A stretch of 59,524 nucleotides of DNA from Rhodobacter sp. CACIA14H1 (GTDB lineage: Bacteria > Pseudomonadota > Alphaproteobacteria > Rhodobacterales > Rhodobacteraceae): contig AYNO01000004.1 in assembly GCA_000500915.1 (NCBI GenBank), forward strand, positions 1 through 59,524, read 5' to 3'. Position numbers and translations under genes: made by a program. Each line of letters opens with the position of its first letter. The stretch's first letter is position 1. The notes under the pieces are model-generated. The model was not told the DNA's origin. It did no database searches and saw nothing but the letters and a program-made list of their open reading frames with translations. This document shows positions 10,591-19,797 of this stretch, piece after piece.

Positions 10591-12660
10591 ATGACCAAGG
10601 ATCTCCTCCTTCCGTCCCTCTGGGACGACGCACATGCCGCGACACTGGATGAACCGGGGCTGCTCCTCTACCGTTCGAATCTCCTCGGCTCGGACCTGCG
10701 CATCACCAATTTCGGCGGTGGAAACACCTCGGCCAAGGTGGCGGCAAAGGACCCGCTGACCGGGGCGGATGTGCAGGTGCTGTGGGTCAAGGGATCGGGC
10801 GGCGACATCGGGTCGATGAAGCTGGACGGCTTCGCCACGGTCTATATGGACCGCCTGTTCCAGCTCCGCGCCCAGTACCGCGACCTTTCGCAGGAAGACG
10901 CGATGGTCGAGGCATTGTCGCATTGCATCTACAACCTGAACCCCCGCGCCCCCTCGATCGACACATGGCTGCACGGCTTCGTCCCCCGCGCCCATGTGGA
11001 CCATGTCCATTCCGATGCCGTCATCGCCATCGCCGCCTGCGCCGATCAGGTGCGGCTCACGCAGGAAATCTTCGGCGGCGATCTGGGCTATCTGCCGTGG
11101 CAGCGTCCGGGCATCGACCTTGGCATCAAGCTGGGCGAACTGGCCGAAAGGAACCCGCACCTGAAGGGCGTCGTCCTTGGCCAGCACGGGCTGTTCACAT
11201 GGGCCGATACCGCCAAGGACTGCTACCTCCTGACGCTGGAGATGATCAACAAGGCCGCCGTCTGGCTGGATGCCAACGTCAAACGCCCCGTCTTCGGCGG
11301 CGAACGCACCCCCGCCCTGCCCGCGCAGGACCGCAAGGCCGAAGCCCGCCGCCTGATGCCGCTGATCCGGGGCCGCATCTCGGCCTCCGAGATGAAATCC
11401 GGCCACTTCACCGACGCGCCCGAAGTGCTGGACTTCGTGAACTCCCACGCGCTCGACGCGCTGGCGCCCCTCGGCACCTCCTGCCCCGACCACTTCCTGC
11501 GCACCAAGATCAAACCGCTGGTCATCCCCGCAGGTGCCGACACGGCCACCCTCGACACCCTCATCGCGCAATACCGCGCCGATTACGCCGCCTATTACGA
11601 CCGCTGCAAACGCCACAACTCCCCCGCCATCCGCGACCCCAACGCGGTGATCTACCTGATCCCCGGCGTCGGCATGATCTCCTTCGCCAAGGACAAGGCC
11701 ACCGCCCGCATTTCCTCCGAATTCTACGTCAACGCCATCAACGTCATGCGCGGGGCCTCGGGCGTGTCCACCTATCAGGGCCTGCCGGAGCAAGAAGCCT
11801 TCGACATCGAATACTGGCTGCTGGAGGAAGCAAAACTCCAGCGGATGCCGAAACCCAAACCCATGCAGGGCCGCGTGGCCTTCATCACCGGCGGCGCGGG
11901 CGGCATCGGGTCGGCCACCGCCGACCGCCTGCTGCGCGAAGGCTGCAACGTGGTGCTGGCCGATATCGACGCGAAATCGCTGGACGAAGTCACCGCAGGC
12001 TTCGCCAAGCGTTACGGGCGCGACATGGTCCGGTCGGTGGTGATGGACGTGACCAGCGAGGCACAGGTCATCGCGGCGCTGGAAACCGCCGTGGCGGAAT
12101 ATGGCGGGCTCGACGTGGTGGTGAACAATGCAGGCATCACCTCTGCCGCCGCCGTGGAAGACACCACGCTTGCCATGTGGAACCGTACCTTCGACATCCT
12201 CTCGACCGGCTATTTCCTCGTGGGCCGCGAAGGCTATCGCATCATGAAGGCGCAAGCCCTCGGCGGCTCCATGATCTTCGTGTCGTCCAAGAACGGTGTC
12301 GCCGCCTCGCCCGGTGCTTCCGCCTATTGCACGGCCAAGGCCGCCGAAATCCACCTCGCCCGCTGCATGGCGCTGGAAGGCGCGCCGATGGGCATCCGCG
12401 TCAATGTGGTCAACCCCGACGCCGTCCTGCGCGGGTCCAAGATCTGGCAAGGCGAATGGAGCCAGCAACGCGCCGCCTCCAACAAGATCGCCGTTGACGA
12501 GCTGGAGGAGCATTACCGCAAGCGCAGCCTCCTCCAGCGGTCGGTTTTCCCGGAAGACATCGCCGAAGGCATCTTCTTCTTCGCCTCGGACCTGTCCGCC
12601 AAATCGACGGGGAACTTCCTGAACGTCGATGCGGGCAACGCCATCTCCTTCACGAGGTAA
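10591..12660 (+). CDS. rhaD: bifunctional rhamnulose-1-phosphate aldolase / short-chain dehydrogenase
   Basis: About 689 aa, the normal length for the two-domain RhaD of alphaproteobacteria. Residues about 1-400 form a class II aldolase domain (ITNFGGGNTSAK, the metal-ligand segment HVDHVHSDAV, and HGLFTW) that splits rhamnulose-1-phosphate to DHAP and L-lactaldehyde. Residues from about 424 form a short-chain dehydrogenase (FITGGAGGIG, NNAGIT, YCTAK), expected to oxidise the lactaldehyde to lactate. The start MTKDLLLPS was preferred over the track start 21 residues upstream because family members begin here. It is followed after 3 bp by rhaI, and both are divergent from the transport operon. 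Confidence 0.93.
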   Translation: MTKDLLLPSLWDDAHAATLDEPGLLLYRSNLLGSDLRITNFGGGNTSAKVAAKDPLTGADVQVLWVKGSGGDIGSMKLDGFATVYMDRLFQLRAQYRDLSQEDAMVEALSHCIYNLNPRAPSIDTWLHGFVPRAHVDHVHSDAVIAIAACADQVRLTQEIFGGDLGYLPWQRPGIDLGIKLGELAERNPHLKGVVLGQHGLFTWADTAKDCYLLTLEMINKAAVWLDANVKRPVFGGERTPALPAQDRKAEARRLMPLIRGRISASEMKSGHFTDAPEVLDFVNSHALDALAPLGTSCPDHFLRTKIKPLVIPAGADTATLDTLIAQYRADYAAYYDRCKRHNSPAIRDPNAVIYLIPGVGMISFAKDKATARISSEFYVNAINVMRGASGVSTYQGLPEQEAFDIEYWLLEEAKLQRMPKPKPMQGRVAFITGGAGGIGSATADRLLREGCNVVLADIDAKSLDEVTAGFAKRYGRDMVRSVVMDVTSEAQVIAALETAVAEYGGLDVVVNNAGITSAAAVEDTTLAMWNRTFDILSTGYFLVGREGYRIMKAQALGGSMIFVSSKNGVAASPGASAYCTAKAAEIHLARCMALEGAPMGIRVNVVNPDAVLRGSKIWQGEWSQQRAASNKIAVDELEEHYRKRSLLQRSVFPEDIAEGIFFFASDLSAKSTGNFLNVDAGNAISFTR

Positions 12661-12663
12661 CAG

Positions 12664-13956
12664 ATGACCGACCTCATCTCGCCCGACCTGATCGGCAGCC
12701 TGAACGAACAGGCCCGCATGGCGCATGAAGACGACCTCGGGTCGCTGGGCCGCCAGCTTGCCCGCCGTGGCATCGACATCGAATCCGTGATCCGACGCGC
12801 CATGCAATGGACGGTCGCCATCCCCACATGGGGCGTCGGCACCGGCGGCACCCGCTTTGCCCGCTTCCCCGGCGCGGGCGAACCGCGCGGCATCCATGAC
12901 AAGCTGGCCGATTGCGGCGTGATCCAGCAACTGACGCGCGGCACCCGCACCGTCAGCCCGCATTTCCCGTGGGACGAGGTGTCGGATTACAACGCGCTGC
13001 GCCAAGAGGCAGCGCAATACGGGCTCGGCTTCGATGCGGTGAACTCCAACACCTTCCAGGACCAGACCGACCAGACCCACAGCTACAAATACGGCTCGCT
13101 GGCATCGGCCAAGAAAGACACCCGCGCCCAGGCCGTCGCCCACAACATCCGCTGCATCGAAATCGGCAAGCAACTGGGGTCACAATCCATCACCGTCTGG
13201 ATCGGCGACGGCACCAACTTCCCCGGCCAGCAAAGCCTGACCCGCATGTTCGAAAACTACCTCGACGCGATGGGCGACATCTACGCCGCCCTTCCGCCCG
13301 ACTGGTCCATGTTCATCGAACACAAGATGTACGAACCGGCCTTCTATTCCACCGTCATCTCCGACTGGGGCAGCAGCCTGATCGCCGCGCAGACCTTGGG
13401 GGACAAGGCGAAATGCCTCGTGGACCTCGGCCACCACGCGCCCAACGTGAACATCGAACAGATCGTGGCCCGCCTGATCCATGTGGGCAAGCTGGCAGGC
13501 TTCCACTTCAACGATTCCAAATACGGCGACGACGACCTCGATTCCGGCTCCGTCGATCCCTTCCGCCTCTTCCTCGTCTTCAACGAACTGGTGGATGCCG
13601 AAGCCCGGGGCGCCAAGGACTTCCGCCCCGCCTACATGATCGACCAGAGCCACAACGTCACCGACCCGATCGAAAGCCTGATGTCCTCGGCCACCGAAAT
13701 CGCCCGCGCCTATGTGCAGGCGTCACTGGTGGACCGCAAAACCCTGTCCGAGGCGCAGGCCGAAAACGATGTCATGGCCGCCCACCGCCTGCTCAAGGCC
13801 GCCTATATCACCGACGTCTCCCCCATCCTTGCCGAGGCGCGGCGCAGGCAAGGCGGGGCGCATGACCCCATCGCCGCCTACCGCGCCGCAGGCTACCGCG
13901 CACGGGTGGCCAAGGACCGGCCCGTGGTCAAGGGCGCTTCCTCGGGCATCGTGTAA
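12664..13956 (+). CDS. rhaI: L-rhamnose isomerase, rhizobial type
   Basis: Converts L-rhamnose to L-rhamnulose, the step before phosphorylation. It has 430 aa and belongs to the RhaI family of rhizobia (xylose-isomerase-like TIM barrel), not the shorter-range E. coli RhaA type. Metal and substrate residues are seen in SNTFQDQ, FIEHKMYEPAF, VDLGHHAPN and FHFNDSKYGDDDLDSGS. It lies 3 bp after rhaD and 11 bp before the DUF4037 gene, so the plus-strand arm appears to be one transcript through at least GH78. Confidence 0.94.
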   Translation: MTDLISPDLIGSLNEQARMAHEDDLGSLGRQLARRGIDIESVIRRAMQWTVAIPTWGVGTGGTRFARFPGAGEPRGIHDKLADCGVIQQLTRGTRTVSPHFPWDEVSDYNALRQEAAQYGLGFDAVNSNTFQDQTDQTHSYKYGSLASAKKDTRAQAVAHNIRCIEIGKQLGSQSITVWIGDGTNFPGQQSLTRMFENYLDAMGDIYAALPPDWSMFIEHKMYEPAFYSTVISDWGSSLIAAQTLGDKAKCLVDLGHHAPNVNIEQIVARLIHVGKLAGFHFNDSKYGDDDLDSGSVDPFRLFLVFNELVDAEARGAKDFRPAYMIDQSHNVTDPIESLMSSATEIARAYVQASLVDRKTLSEAQAENDVMAAHRLLKAAYITDVSPILAEARRRQGGAHDPIAAYRAAGYRARVAKDRPVVKGASSGIV

Positions 13957-13967
13957 GGGGGCGGGGG

Positions 13968-15020
13968 ATGAAGCGGTCCATCATCGACGACAGCCGCGAC
14001 TTCTGGGACGAGATCGTCCTTCCCCTCCTCCGATCCCATTTCCCCGAAGAAACCAACCACATGGCCGCAGGCTTCTTCGGCTACGGCTCCGAAGTGCTGC
14101 GGCTGGACGACCGCTATTCCACCGACCACCACTTCGGCCTGCGGGTGAACATCCTGCTGCCCGAAGCCATCAAGTCCGCCCGGGGCCAAGCCATCGAAGA
14201 CGGCCTCGCCGCCCACCTCCCGCATACATGGCGCGGGCAGGAACTCCGCGAAGGCTACACGCGGACGAAGGGCGTGGAACTCGCCAGCCTGGAACACCAC
14301 CTGCGCTCCACCATCGGTCTGGACCACCCGCCGCAGACCCTGACCGAATGGCTGAAGATACCGGAGGAAGACATCACCCACATCGTGGCGGGCGAAGTCT
14401 GGCACGACCCTTCCGCCCGTTTCACGGCGATCCGCGAAACGCTGGCCGCCTACTACCCCGAACCTGTCCGCCTGCGCCGCCTCGCGCATTGGTGCCGCTA
14501 CTTCTCCGGCATGGGGGTCTATGCCCTGAAACGCGCCCTGCTGCGCGACAACCTGCTTTACGCCAACACCACCTTCGCCCGCTCCCTGCGCTGGGGCGTG
14601 CAGATGGCCTTCCTTCTGGACCGCCGCTACTACCCCTATGACAAATGGATGACCGAGATGTTCCACCGCCTCCCCCGCATGGGGGCGCGGCTGGCCCATA
14701 TCGTGGACGAAGCCCCGCGCCTCGACACCCCGTGGCAGCGCAAGCTCGACCTGCTGCACGACATGTCCGACATCCTCGACGCCGCGATGGTGGAAGACGG
14801 GCTCATCGCCCCCCATCCGCCATACCGCGTCTCCGAAACCTCCGGCTACCGGCTGCTTGAATCCGCCTATGCCGAACTGATCCGCCAATGCCCGCCCGAA
14901 ATCCACGGCACCGTCCCCGAATGGGAACAGGTGCATTGGGAAGGGTTCCATTCCCGCTTCGTCGCCGACGTCGATCTGGCCGACTGGCGCCGTATGCTCG
15001 TTCTGGAGGAAATCCGATGA
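13968..15020 (+). CDS. DUF4037 domain protein (nucleotidyltransferase-like)
   Basis: 350-aa protein with a DUF4037 signature near residues 30-60: GFFGYGSEVLRLDDRYSTDH followed by HFGLRVNILL. DUF4037 is related to the nucleotidyltransferase fold, where a GS motif and paired acidic residues bind NTP and metal. Here the usual DHD appears as DHH, so catalysis is uncertain. The rest is helical with many Arg and Trp residues (LAHWCRYFSGMGVYALKRALLRDN). Its stop overlaps the next start as ATGA, so it is coupled to the UroD-like gene and sits 11 bp after rhaI. No published role in rhamnose metabolism is known to me. Family assignment is fairly sure; function is unknown. Confidence 0.75.
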   Translation: MKRSIIDDSRDFWDEIVLPLLRSHFPEETNHMAAGFFGYGSEVLRLDDRYSTDHHFGLRVNILLPEAIKSARGQAIEDGLAAHLPHTWRGQELREGYTRTKGVELASLEHHLRSTIGLDHPPQTLTEWLKIPEEDITHIVAGEVWHDPSARFTAIRETLAAYYPEPVRLRRLAHWCRYFSGMGVYALKRALLRDNLLYANTTFARSLRWGVQMAFLLDRRYYPYDKWMTEMFHRLPRMGARLAHIVDEAPRLDTPWQRKLDLLHDMSDILDAAMVEDGLIAPHPPYRVSETSGYRLLESAYAELIRQCPPEIHGTVPEWEQVHWEGFHSRFVADVDLADWRRMLVLEEIR

Positions 15021-16003
15021 ACTCCCTCGACCGCGTCATGGCCACGCTCAACCACCGCCCCGTGGACCGCACCCCCATCGACTGCTGGCTCTACCAGAAG
15101 CAATTCCTCGAACGGCTGGAAGCGGATTACGGCCCCCGCGAGAAATTCATCGAAGAATTCGGCATCGACGTCTTCGTCGGCCTCATGCCCTTCCCCAACC
15201 AGCACGGGCGCAAATTCGACATCCACGAACTGGCCGAAGTCCCGCTGGAAGACCCGCGCCACCCGAAATGGCTGAACTTCACCGACTGGAACTACGATTT
15301 CGGCGGCGTCAACATCGCCACCGCCATCCGCGACCACAAAGGCAAACGCTGCGTGCTGGCCCATTGCTGGGGCATGGTCGAAGGCACCTCGTCCTTTCTG
15401 GGGATCGAAAATTGCTGGATGAACCTCGGCGGCAACCCGGACCTCATGGCCAATTTCTTCGACCGCTATGCCGACTGGATGTGCGTGCAGGTGGACCAGA
15501 TGGTCGAGGCGGGCGTGGACATGATGACCCTGTCGGACGACTGGGGATCGAACGGCACCATGCTCTTTTCCCCCAAATCATGGCGCGAGCTGATCAAGCC
15601 CTATGCCATGCGCGTGGTGCAGCACGCCCGTTCGCGGGGGATGCCCGTCAACCTGCATTCCGACGGCTACATCATGCAGATCCTCGATGACATCGTGGAA
15701 ATGGGCTACACCTCCTGGCATCCCGTGCAGGAAAGCGCGGGCATGGACCCGCGCGAGATCAAGGCGAAATACGGCGACAAGATCGTGATCTACGGCTCGC
15801 TCGACGTGGTGGACGGGCTGCTGAAATATGACGGCGAGGAGCTGGACGAATACATCACCGAACGCTTCGGCATCTACGCCCCCGGCGGCGGCTTCATCTT
15901 CAACGGCGGGCATTTCATCCAGCCCGACATCCCCCCCGCCCGCCTGATCCGCGCCTACCGGCTGGTGAACGAACTCGCCCGCCAATACGGCACGCTGCAA
16001 TAG
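15017..16003 (+). CDS. uroporphyrinogen decarboxylase-superfamily protein (not HemE)
   Basis: 328-aa TIM-barrel protein of the UroD/MtaA superfamily. It starts with MNSLDRVMATLNHRPVDRTP, the classic start of the non-HemE branch, and lacks the RQAGR motif of true uroporphyrinogen decarboxylases. Family landmarks are DDWGSNGTMLFSPKSWRE, VNLHSDGYIMQ, YGSLDVVDGL and NGGHFIQPDIP. MtaA-like methyltransferases bind zinc with H-x-C in the LHxCG segment; here it reads LHSDG, so the cysteine is an aspartate. The start overlaps the DUF4037 stop by 4 bp. Paralogues of this branch are seen near sugar genes in other bacteria, as I recall, but no reaction is established. A role on rhamnosides or methylated sugars is only a guess. 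Confidence 0.8.
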   Translation: MNSLDRVMATLNHRPVDRTPIDCWLYQKQFLERLEADYGPREKFIEEFGIDVFVGLMPFPNQHGRKFDIHELAEVPLEDPRHPKWLNFTDWNYDFGGVNIATAIRDHKGKRCVLAHCWGMVEGTSSFLGIENCWMNLGGNPDLMANFFDRYADWMCVQVDQMVEAGVDMMTLSDDWGSNGTMLFSPKSWRELIKPYAMRVVQHARSRGMPVNLHSDGYIMQILDDIVEMGYTSWHPVQESAGMDPREIKAKYGDKIVIYGSLDVVDGLLKYDGEELDEYITERFGIYAPGGGFIFNGGHFIQPDIPPARLIRAYRLVNELARQYGTLQ

Positions 16004-16013
16004 GGCGCGGGCG

Positions 16014-18014
16014 GTGCAGCCACCCGCAGGGACATACTGGATCGGGTCGGACCACCCCTTCGACCTGCACGAATGCTATCTGGTCTTCGTGGCCGACCTG
16101 ACCCTTGCGGAAACCCCGCGCCAAGCCACCCTCCACCTCACGGCCGACAGCCGCTACCGCCTCTACGTCAACGGCACTTTTATCGGCCGAGGCCCCGAAC
16201 GCTCATGGCCCGCCGCAATGGCCGTGGACTCCCGCCCCCTGCCCCTGACCGCAGGCACCAACCGCATCCGCATCGAGGTCTATTCCCCCGGCTATTCCCA
16301 CTTCGCCCATGTCCACCGCGCCGCCTGCGGCCTGCTGGCATGGGCGGAGATCGACGGCGAAACCCGCATCCCCACCGACCGCGACCACTGGCGCGTCCGC
16401 CGCGACCCGTCATGGTCCGCCCATGTGCCGCGCATCTCCATCTACGGAACCGGTGTCGAAGACCGCGACCTGACCCGCGCCCTTCCCCACGATGCCGACA
16501 CCGCCACATGGGCGCAACCCCGCATCGTCCAGCCGCCCGAAGGCCCGGTCTGGGCCACCCTCCGCCCCCGCACCACCCCGCTGCTGGACGAACCGCTCCC
16601 CCCCCTCACCACCCCGTGGCGCACCCACTACGGCCCGACGATCCCGCAGGACGACCCGCACGAAGCGATCCGCCGCGCCCTCACCCTGCCGCAAACCCCG
16701 ATCCCCGCGACGATCCCCGCAGGCCACACCGCCCTCTGGATCTTCGACCTCGGCCAAAGCCGCACCGCCACCGCCGCTGCCACGATCACGGCAAACCAAG
16801 GCGACACGCTGACCGTCAGCTATGCCGAGAAACTGCGCAACGGCGCCCCCCTCATCTCCGACCCCGCCACCTATTGCCGGATGCGCCCCAGCGACCGCTT
16901 CCGCCTGACCGAAGGCCGGAACCACATCGAAGGCTTCACCCCGCGCGGCGCGCGCTACATCCTGTTCCAACTCGACACCGCCACAGGCACCACGCCCGAC
17001 CCCACTTTCCACGCCCGCCTGCCCGCCTACCCCCCGACGCCACCGGAACCGCAAGACCCCGTCGCCGCCCTCTGCCAGCGCACCACGCTCGCCTGCCTGC
17101 AAGACGGCTTCACCGACTCCGTCTGGCGCGAAAGCTCCCAATGGCTGGGCGATGTCGTGGCCCAGTCCTTCGCCCTTCTGGCGATCACCGACGACCCCCG
17201 CCCCCTGCGCCTGACGCTGGAACAGGCGGCGCAAGGCGCGGCCGAGGACGGCATCCTCCCCTCCGTCCTCCCCGGCGACGTGCCCGCCTATGTCGTCACC
17301 GACTACAACTTCTCATGGGTGGAACTGCTGCACTTCTGGCACCACCACCCGCAGACCGACCCTGCCCTGACGGCCGAACTCTGGCCCACCCTCACCCGCC
17401 TGCTGGACCGCTTCCACGCCGACCTCGCCCCCGACGGCCTGATCCGCAGCCAGCCGGGCCGCCGCCTCTTCCTCGACTGGTCCACGATGAACCGCGCCGA
17501 ACCCAACCTCACCTACAACCTGCGCTACCTGCACGCCCTGCAAACGGCGCAAACCCTCGCACAGGAAACCGGCCACCCCGCCCCCGCCACTTGGGGCCAG
17601 CGCAGCGAAACCCTCGCCGAAGCCATCCGCACCACCCACCACACCCCCCAAGGCTGGCAGGAAAGCCCCACCGGCACCCCCGCAAGCCAGCTCGCCCTCG
17701 CCTTCCTGATCCTGACGGGTCTCTCCGACCAACCCGATACCCACGCCACAACCATCACCACCCGCTCCCTCGACCTTGACGACGGCCCCAAGACCCCGAC
17801 CCTCGCCAGCCCCTTCATGCACCACTACCTGTTCCAGGCCCTCCACCACCTGAACCGCCCGCAGGACATCCGCGCCATCATCCACGCCCGCTGGGGCCGC
17901 TGGGTGCAGGAAGGCCGCGCCACCACGCCCGAAAACTGGAACATCGACTTCCCCGACGGCTCTGCCTGCCACGGCTTTTCCGCCCATCCCCTGCGCTGGC
18001 TGCAGATCACCTGA
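16014..18014 (+). CDS. GH78-type alpha-L-rhamnosidase
   Basis: Glycoside hydrolase expected to release L-rhamnose from rhamnosides, 666 aa. The N-terminus is a jelly-roll domain (RYRLYVNGTFIGRGPERSW, typical of GH78 carbohydrate-binding parts). The (alpha/alpha)6 catalytic part follows, with the acidic motif DSVWRESSQWLGD near residue 365 and the conserved end CHGFSAHPLRWLQI. The start is a GTG 10 bp after the UroD-like stop. There is no signal peptide, so the enzyme should act in the cytoplasm on imported small rhamnosides. As the last gene of the rhaD-rhaI arm it feeds the pathway with free rhamnose. Confidence 0.88.
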   Translation: MQPPAGTYWIGSDHPFDLHECYLVFVADLTLAETPRQATLHLTADSRYRLYVNGTFIGRGPERSWPAAMAVDSRPLPLTAGTNRIRIEVYSPGYSHFAHVHRAACGLLAWAEIDGETRIPTDRDHWRVRRDPSWSAHVPRISIYGTGVEDRDLTRALPHDADTATWAQPRIVQPPEGPVWATLRPRTTPLLDEPLPPLTTPWRTHYGPTIPQDDPHEAIRRALTLPQTPIPATIPAGHTALWIFDLGQSRTATAAATITANQGDTLTVSYAEKLRNGAPLISDPATYCRMRPSDRFRLTEGRNHIEGFTPRGARYILFQLDTATGTTPDPTFHARLPAYPPTPPEPQDPVAALCQRTTLACLQDGFTDSVWRESSQWLGDVVAQSFALLAITDDPRPLRLTLEQAAQGAAEDGILPSVLPGDVPAYVVTDYNFSWVELLHFWHHHPQTDPALTAELWPTLTRLLDRFHADLAPDGLIRSQPGRRLFLDWSTMNRAEPNLTYNLRYLHALQTAQTLAQETGHPAPATWGQRSETLAEAIRTTHHTPQGWQESPTGTPASQLALAFLILTGLSDQPDTHATTITTRSLDLDDGPKTPTLASPFMHHYLFQALHHLNRPQDIRAIIHARWGRWVQEGRATTPENWNIDFPDGSACHGFSAHPLRWLQIT

Positions 18015-18053
18015 CCCTTCACCCGCAGCCCCGTTTGCGCTATGGGGCAGCGC

Positions 18054-19433
18054 ATGACCCAGAACCCGCCCAACCTCCGCCCCGACCTTGCCCGCGCCAC
18101 CGTCCCGGACGAACGGCGCGACGGCCAGCCGACGATCGGCATGGTCTCGCTCGGCTGCCCCAAGGCGCTGGTGGACAGCGAACGCATCCTCACGCGGCTG
18201 CGGGCCGAAGGCTATGCGATCTCCCCCGATTACGCGGGCGCGGATGCGGTCATCGTCAACACCTGCGGGTTTCTGGATTCAGCCCGCGCCGAAAGCCTCG
18301 ATGCCATAGGCGAGGCGTTGAAGGAAAACGGCCGCGTCATCGTCACCGGCTGTCTGGGTGCCGAACCCGACTACATCACCGGCGCGCATCCCAAGGTGCT
18401 GGCCGTCACCGGCCCCCACCAATACGAACAGGTGCTGGACGCGGTCCACCTTGCCGTCCCCCCGCAGCCCGACCCCTTCATCGACCTGCTGCCGGCCTCG
18501 GGCGTGAAACTCACCCCGCGCCATTACAGCTATCTGAAGATTTCCGAAGGCTGCAACCACAAGTGCAAGTTCTGCATCATCCCAGACATGCGCGGCAAAC
18601 TCGTCAGCCGCCCCGCCAATGCGATCCTGCGCGAGGCGGAAAAGCTGGTGGAAGCCGGGGTGAAGGAACTGCTGGTGATCTCGCAGGACACCTCCGCCTA
18701 CGGCGTGGACCGCAAGCATGACGAAAGCCCGTGGCAGGACCGTCAGGTCCGCGCCCATATCACCGACCTTGCGCGGGAAATGGGCCAGCTCGGCGCATGG
18801 GTGCGCCTGCATTACGTCTATCCCTACCCCCATGTGCGCGACCTGATCCCGCTCATGGCCGATGGCCTGATCCTCCCCTATCTCGACATCCCGTTCCAGC
18901 ACGCCCATCCCGACACGCTGCGCCGCATGGCCCGCCCCGCCGCCGCCGCCCGCACGCTGGACGAAATCGCCGCATGGCGTGCCACCTGCCCCGACATCAC
19001 CCTGCGCTCCACCTTCATCGTGGGCTACCCCGGCGAGACGGAACAGGAATTCCAGACCCTCCTCGACTGGCTGGACGAGGCGCAGCTCGACCGCGTCGGC
19101 TGCTTCAAATACGAAAACGTCCCCGGCGCACGGTCCAACGCCCTGCCCGACCATGTGCCCGAAGAGGTCAAGCAGGACCGCTGGGAACGCTTCATGGAAA
19201 AGGCGCAGGCCATCTCTGCCGCGAAACTGGCGGCCAAGGTGGGCCGGACGATGCAGGTCATCGTGGACGAGATCGACGAAGAAGGCGCCACCTGCCGCAC
19301 CAAGGCCGACGCGCCGGAAATCGACGGCAACCTCTTCATCGACGACGGCTTCGAAGCCCTCTCCCCCGGCGACATCGTCACGGTCGAGGTGGAAGAGGCG
19401 GGCGATTACGACCTCTGGGGGCGGCTCGTCTGA
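18054..19433 (+). CDS. rimO: ribosomal protein S12 methylthiotransferase
   Basis: Radical SAM enzyme that adds a methylthio group to an aspartate of ribosomal protein S12; about 459 aa. The N-terminal UPF0004 domain carries cluster cysteines in [22 protein letters not shown] and VTGCLGAEP. The radical SAM motif is CNHKCKFC near residue 165, and a TRAM domain ends the protein ([20 protein letters not shown]). The [12 protein letters not shown] segment is RimO-like rather than MiaB-like. An ATG 12 bp upstream is possible, but 18054 has a GGGGCAG ribosome site at good spacing. It lies 39 bp after the rhamnosidase, probably by chance. Confidence 0.95.
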   Translation: MTQNPPNLRPDLARATVPDERRDGQPTIGMVSLGCPKALVDSERILTRLRAEGYAISPDYAGADAVIVNTCGFLDSARAESLDAIGEALKENGRVIVTGCLGAEPDYITGAHPKVLAVTGPHQYEQVLDAVHLAVPPQPDPFIDLLPASGVKLTPRHYSYLKISEGCNHKCKFCIIPDMRGKLVSRPANAILREAEKLVEAGVKELLVISQDTSAYGVDRKHDESPWQDRQVRAHITDLAREMGQLGAWVRLHYVYPYPHVRDLIPLMADGLILPYLDIPFQHAHPDTLRRMARPAAAARTLDEIAAWRATCPDITLRSTFIVGYPGETEQEFQTLLDWLDEAQLDRVGCFKYENVPGARSNALPDHVPEEVKQDRWERFMEKAQAISAAKLAAKVGRTMQVIVDEIDEEGATCRTKADAPEIDGNLFIDDGFEALSPGDIVTVEVEEAGDYDLWGRLV

Positions 19434-19508
19434 CCATCAGTCTGCCTTGACCGCAGCGCAGCGAAGCGCAGATTGCACCCCGTAGCCAGTCGCCACGCAG
19501 GAGCCATC

Positions 19509-19751
19509 ATGTCCGACGCCCCCAAGATCGCCCAGAAAGCCCCCTATCCCGTCGAGGTGGAGGCCGGAAAATCCTACTTCTGGTGCGCCTGCGGCCAGTC
19601 CAAGAACCAGCCCTTCTGCGACGGCAGCCACAAGGGCACCACCTTCACCCCCGTGAAGGTCACGGCGGAAGAGGGGAAGAAGATGTTTTTCTGCGGCTGC
19701 AAGGCATCCGCGAAGGCCCCCTTCTGCGACGGCTCCCACTCGCGCCTGTGA
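19509..19751 (+). CDS. double CDGSH-type iron-sulfur domain protein
   Basis: 80-aa protein with two CDGSH zinc-finger-like motifs, each binding a 2Fe-2S cluster by three Cys and one His: CACGQSKNQPFCDGSH and CGCKASAKAPFCDGSH. Such tandem mitoNEET-like proteins are common in alphaproteobacteria, with roles proposed in redox or cluster transfer. The start at MSDAPKIAQKAP was chosen over the track start 12 residues upstream, because the domain begins soon after and GGAGCC precedes it. Confidence 0.92.
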   Translation: MSDAPKIAQKAPYPVEVEAGKSYFWCACGQSKNQPFCDGSHKGTTFTPVKVTAEEGKKMFFCGCKASAKAPFCDGSHSRL

Positions 19752-19797
19752 TGTCGCACCCGCTTGGCGCGGGGCGACCCGCGCCTAGCTTCACGGC

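Noticed and set aside
15017-16003. UroD-family gene read as hemE of heme synthesis
   Set aside because: The N-terminal RQAGR substrate motif is missing and the protein matches the MtaA-like branch; the context is a sugar operon.
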